Shown here piece after piece: positions 61,490-64,000 of a DNA stretch of 64,000 bases. Made by a program: the position numbers and the translations under genes. Origin of the DNA: Streptomyces sp. H27-H1 (GTDB lineage: Bacteria; Actinomycetota; Actinomycetes; Streptomycetales; Streptomycetaceae). Each line of letters starts with the position of its first letter. The stretch's first letter is position 1. A model generated the notes under the pieces. It was not told where the DNA came from and searched no databases. It saw nothing but the letters and a program-made list of their open reading frames with translations. Location: positions 47,933-111,932 of the forward strand of contig NZ_JAPNLJ010000026.1 of the NCBI RefSeq assembly GCF_026627445.1, read 5' to 3'.

Positions 61490-62467
61490 TCACCCGAGGG
61501 TCGACGCGTACGCCGTCTGGGCGCGGTACTTCCAACTGGGCTGGGCGTCCCAGGGGTTCGGCATCTCCGCGCTGGTGGCGTAGGCGTAGCCCGCGCCGCG
61601 CTCGAACGCCGTACGGAGCGTCGCACGCATCGCGGCGACGTCCGGGACGTCGTGCACGAGGTGCCAGAACGCGGTTCCGGTCGGGTCGAGTTCGGCGCCG
61701 GAGCGGTAGCCGGTGAGTTCGTTGAAGACATTGCCGCCGAGCCAGCCGCCGCCCGCGTACGCCGCGTAGGTGTCCTCGAAGGTGACGAAGACGTCGGCGG
61801 TGCGGCGACCGGGCTCCAGGAAGCAATCGGCGATGGCCGTACCGGCGTTGTTGACGACCAGGTCCGCCGTGCCGGGCGCGGCCGTTTCCATGGCGTCCTG
61901 CACGTAGCGGCGCAGCTCCGCGTAATAGTCCCGGACCGCGTTGGCCGGGCCGCAGTCGCGGCTGACGACGTCGAAGAAGATGCCGTCCACGTGGAGGCGC
62001 CCGTCGGGAGTCTTCAGGTAGTTGTCCACGGAGGCCTTGACGGCGGCGATGTCGCGGTTGCCGTGGTCGGTGTGGACGTAGCCGAGCACTTTGGTCTTCT
62101 CGCCGGTGGCGGTGGTGCCGGTACGCAGGACGTCGGCGCGGGCCCGCCAGGGGGCGTCGAACGGGGAGTCGCCGTTGCCCGGGTTCAGGACCACGATCGA
62201 GGTGGCCGGGCTGGTGGCGGTGAGGTCGACGAGCATCGGGTCGTCGGCCCAGACATAGGCCGGGACTGCTATCTCCAGGCCCCGTACGCCGGAAGCCCGG
62301 GGCGTCGGTCTCACCTCGGGCGTCGGGGCGGGGGCCGGGGCGGGGGTACGGCCCCCGGTTCGGGCCCGCGCCGGCTCCGAGCTCGCCGAGGCGGTGACTG
62401 CGGGCGCCGGCGCGGCCAGTAAGAGCATGGCCAGGACGGCGTAAACGGCCTTCGCGGCGCGGGTCAT
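61490..62467 (-). CDS. Secreted spherulation-specific family 4 (spherulin-4-like) protein
   Basis: 325 residues. Signal peptide (VYAVLAMLLLAAPAPAVTASA), a Pro/Ala linker, then a (beta/alpha)-barrel-like domain: GLEIAVPAYVWADDPMLVDL, SIVVLNPGNGDSPF, VLGYVHTDHGNRDIAAVKASVDNYL, VDGIFFDVVSRDC, LVVNNAG and VFVTFEDTYAAY. The acidic residues at the strand ends resemble glycoside hydrolases related to Sph3/GH135 that cut galactosaminogalactan; activity here is inference. GAGGAG lies 6 nt before the ATG. Confidence 0.88.
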   Translation of the reverse strand: MTRAAKAVYAVLAMLLLAAPAPAVTASASSEPARARTGGRTPAPAPAPTPEVRPTPRASGVRGLEIAVPAYVWADDPMLVDLTATSPATSIVVLNPGNGDSPFDAPWRARADVLRTGTTATGEKTKVLGYVHTDHGNRDIAAVKASVDNYLKTPDGRLHVDGIFFDVVSRDCGPANAVRDYYAELRRYVQDAMETAAPGTADLVVNNAGTAIADCFLEPGRRTADVFVTFEDTYAAYAGGGWLGGNVFNELTGYRSGAELDPTGTAFWHLVHDVPDVAAMRATLRTAFERGAGYAYATSAEMPNPWDAQPSWKYRAQTAYASTLG

Positions 62468-62685
62468 GACTGCTCCTCGGGGCGACGGCGGGGCGGCGCC
62501 GGGGCGATGGCCGGGCGCCGGGGACGACAACCGGGGCGGGAGCCCGGTCCGAGGAACACTAGACGGGCGGCCGTGCACACCAGGGACGATTCCCGCGCTT
62601 CGATAGGAGGAACTGACAAGCGACCTTTCCCCGCCCCGCCGGCACGGCCCGCGTACGGCCGTCCCACCGCCCTCCCGGTACAGCC

Positions 62686-63384
62686 CTACACGGCGGGCAG
62701 GCCGACCCCTTGCCCCAGCTGTGCGGCAGCGTGCGCGAAGAAGGCGGCACGATCCTCGACGACCCGGTCGAACTGGCCGAACAGCTCGAAGGAAATCAGT
62801 CCGACGAGCTGCGCCCAGGCGGCGACCAGGGCCGCGGCGGCCTCGGGAGGCAGGCCTTCGGCGAAGTCCGCGGCCATGCGGGCGGCTTCGGGGCGCAGCT
62901 CGGCGGGGAGTGGCGGGAGCGCGATGCCACGGCCCTCGTAGGCGGCGCGGACGATCCCGATGAGGGCGTTGCCCACCCGGGAGGCGGGGCCGACGGTGTC
63001 GAGAGGGGCGGTGTAGCCGGGGACGGGCGAGCCGTAGATGAGGGCGTACTCGTGCGGGTGCTCCAGCGCCCAGCCGCGGACGCGGTCGCAGACCGCGGCC
63101 CAGCGGGCGCGGGGACCGCCGGCGGCGGCGAGCGAACGGGCGTCGGCCTCCTCGGCGGCGGCGCCGACGCTGTTGTAGGCGTCGACGATGAGGGCCGTGA
63201 GGAGCTCGTCGCGGCTGGGGAAGTAGCGGTAGAGGGCGGAGGAGACCATGCCCAGTTCGCGGGCGACGGCGCGCAGCGAGAGCTTGGCGGCGCCCTCGGC
63301 CGCGAGCGCGCGGCGCGCCTCGTCCTTGATGGCGGCGGTGACTTCGATGCGGGCTCGTTCCCTGGCCCCTCGCACGGTACTCAT
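62686..63384 (-). CDS. TetR/AcrR-family repressor (TetR_C_13-like)
   Basis: 232 residues. HTH: RRALAAEGAAKLSLRAVARELGMVSSALYRYFPSRDELLTALIVDAY. The ligand domain has RGWALEHPHEYALIYGSPVPGY and ELFGQFDRVVED, usual for the subgroup paired with F420-dependent oxidoreductases. It diverges from such a gene, with two GAGAGCA-type palindromes between, so it probably represses both. The 62468-62685 gap holds no gene. Confidence 0.9.
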   Translation of the reverse strand: MSTVRGARERARIEVTAAIKDEARRALAAEGAAKLSLRAVARELGMVSSALYRYFPSRDELLTALIVDAYNSVGAAAEEADARSLAAAGGPRARWAAVCDRVRGWALEHPHEYALIYGSPVPGYTAPLDTVGPASRVGNALIGIVRAAYEGRGIALPPLPAELRPEAARMAADFAEGLPPEAAAALVAAWAQLVGLISFELFGQFDRVVEDRAAFFAHAAAQLGQGVGLPAV

Positions 63385-63444
63385 GGAGGTCAGTGTGCCA
63401 CGCGGGCAGAGCACGGCCCAACAACAAGAGCGCCGATCCAGTGC

Positions 63445-63459
63445 GAGAGCACCGCTCTT
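63445..63459. promoter_or_regulatory. TetR operator, imperfect copy
   Basis: GAGAGCACCGCTCTT is a 5-of-7 match to the palindrome at 63497-63511. It is flanked by a longer inverted repeat AACAAGAGCG (63423-63432) and CGCTCTTGTT (63453-63462). Confidence 0.55.
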
Positions 63460-63496
63460 GTTTTGGAGCGGCGATCCGTGCACACTGTTCTCAAGC

Positions 63497-63511
63497 GAGA
63501 GCAGTGCTCTC
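63497..63511. promoter_or_regulatory. TetR operator, perfect copy
   Basis: GAGAGCAGTGCTCTC is a perfect 7+1+7 palindrome ending 21 bp before the oxidoreductase ATG. The centre-to-centre distance to the imperfect copy is 52 bp, five helical turns. Confidence 0.7.
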
Positions 63512-63532
63512 CCAAACTCCTCGGAGGCCACC

Positions 63533-63991
63533 ATGAACGCGCCCGAGCCGTACTACGTACAGGGCAGCCCCCTCGGCATCCGCTTCAACGCCCTCATCGG
63601 CAAGCTCGCCCGCTTCGGCATGAGCCTGGCCGGAACGGCCGAACTGTCGGTGCGCGGCCGCACCTCCGGCCGGATGCAGCGGATCCCGGTGAACCCGTAC
63701 ACCCAGGACGGCAGCCAGTACCTCGTTTCCGCCCGCGGCCACTCCCAGTGGGTCCGCAACATGCGCGCCGCGGGCGGCGGCGAGCTCCGGCTGGGCCGCA
63801 AGGTGCAGGCCTTCACGGTCACCGAGCTCACCGACCCCGCCGAGCAGGCCGTGGTCCTGCGCGGATACCTGAAGAAGTGGGGCTGGGAGGTCAACCGGTT
63901 CTTCGACGGAGTCACCGTGAACTCCTCGGAGTCCGAGCTGCAGGCCGCCGCCCCCGACCACCCGGTCTTCCGCATCACGCTCACGCCCTGA
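63533..63991 (+). CDS. Deazaflavin (F420)-dependent nitroreductase family protein (Ddn-like)
   Basis: 152 residues. The split-barrel fold is recognisable by LARFGMSLAGTAELSVRGRTSGRMQRIPVNPY, QYLVSARGHSQWVRNMRAAGGGELRLGRKVQAF. Actinobacterial Ddn/FDOR enzymes use reduced F420 to reduce quinones, enones or nitro compounds. GGAGG lies 6 nt before the ATG. The divergent TetR gene and the palindrome in its promoter suggest induction by an electrophilic substrate. Confidence 0.9.
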   Translation: MNAPEPYYVQGSPLGIRFNALIGKLARFGMSLAGTAELSVRGRTSGRMQRIPVNPYTQDGSQYLVSARGHSQWVRNMRAAGGGELRLGRKVQAFTVTELTDPAEQAVVLRGYLKKWGWEVNRFFDGVTVNSSESELQAAAPDHPVFRITLTP

Positions 63992-64000
63992 CCCGTCCGC

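Overview
The window looks like a Streptomyces chromosome segment. It is very GC-rich throughout, uses many GTG and TTG starts, has many genes whose start lies 6-7 nt behind a -10 box (probable leaderless transcripts), and carries families seen mainly or only in streptomycetes (streptophobe, DUF6777, DUF6191, DUF6643, DUF6332, DUF4328, Rv1733c-like). I see no rRNA, tRNA, insertion sequence, prophage, CRISPR array or biosynthetic megacluster. Most genes appear intact; the exceptions are two decayed regulators at 24.7-25.35 kb and a small zinc-ribbon gene with an upstream in-frame stop at 20.8 kb.

Layout. 0-4.1 kb: end of a DUF1232 gene, an AlkB-type dioxygenase, and a large secreted alpha-amylase with two starch-binding modules and paired LacI-type operators upstream. 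4.5-8.5 kb: an S4 RNA-binding protein, then a molybdate locus (HTH-TOBE regulator, ModA lipoprotein, fused ModB-ModC) with a strong hairpin between modA and modBC. 8.6-17.7 kb, mostly on the minus strand: a short UvrA paralogue with a VOC protein, a phosphodiester glycosidase, a DUF4328 membrane protein (plus strand) and a PAS-GAF-SpoIIE-ATPase stress phosphatase. 17.9-24.7 kb: an SPFH plus NlpC/P60 pair behind a sigma-E-like promoter, a possible zinc-ribbon gene, DUF6777 and streptophobe genes diverging from a repeat-rich promoter region, and a small secreted protein.

24.7-35.3 kb: remnants of LuxR-type and AraC-type regulators; a tight operon of a double-FHA ABC exporter, an SH3-like protein and a Ser/Thr kinase (reminiscent of mycobacterial Rv1747/PknF); a cation-efflux gene behind 16-bp tandem repeats; a Nudix hydrolase; a UPF0261 protein; and a second, membrane-anchored kinase overlapping a membrane partner. 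35.6-43.5 kb: a GNAT-AAA+ fusion, a GT39-like membrane protein, a secreted trypsin-like protease, a PH-domain/Lnt/Nudix set and a flavin monooxygenase. 43.5-49.5 kb: a TetR regulator with a perfect divergent operator, an ADP-ribosylglycohydrolase, a deaminase-racemase pair, an HpnB-like glycosyltransferase, DUF6643 and a MOSC protein.

49.8-64 kb: a Rv1733c-like membrane protein, a fusion of a right-handed beta-helix to a CbbX/EccA-like AAA+ ATPase (the most unusual protein here), GNAT and SRPBCC proteins, two tandem zinc-ribbon membrane paralogues, a PLP cysteine-synthase-like enzyme, an RsbW-like ATPase, a ROK regulator, a second AlkB-type dioxygenase, a mycothiol-dependent isomerase-like protein, DUF6332, a spherulin-4-like secreted protein, and a TetR/F420-oxidoreductase pair with shared operators. 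Short tandem arrays with 7-, 10-, 11-, 13- and 16-bp periods occur between genes and are among the clearest signals not explained by coding.
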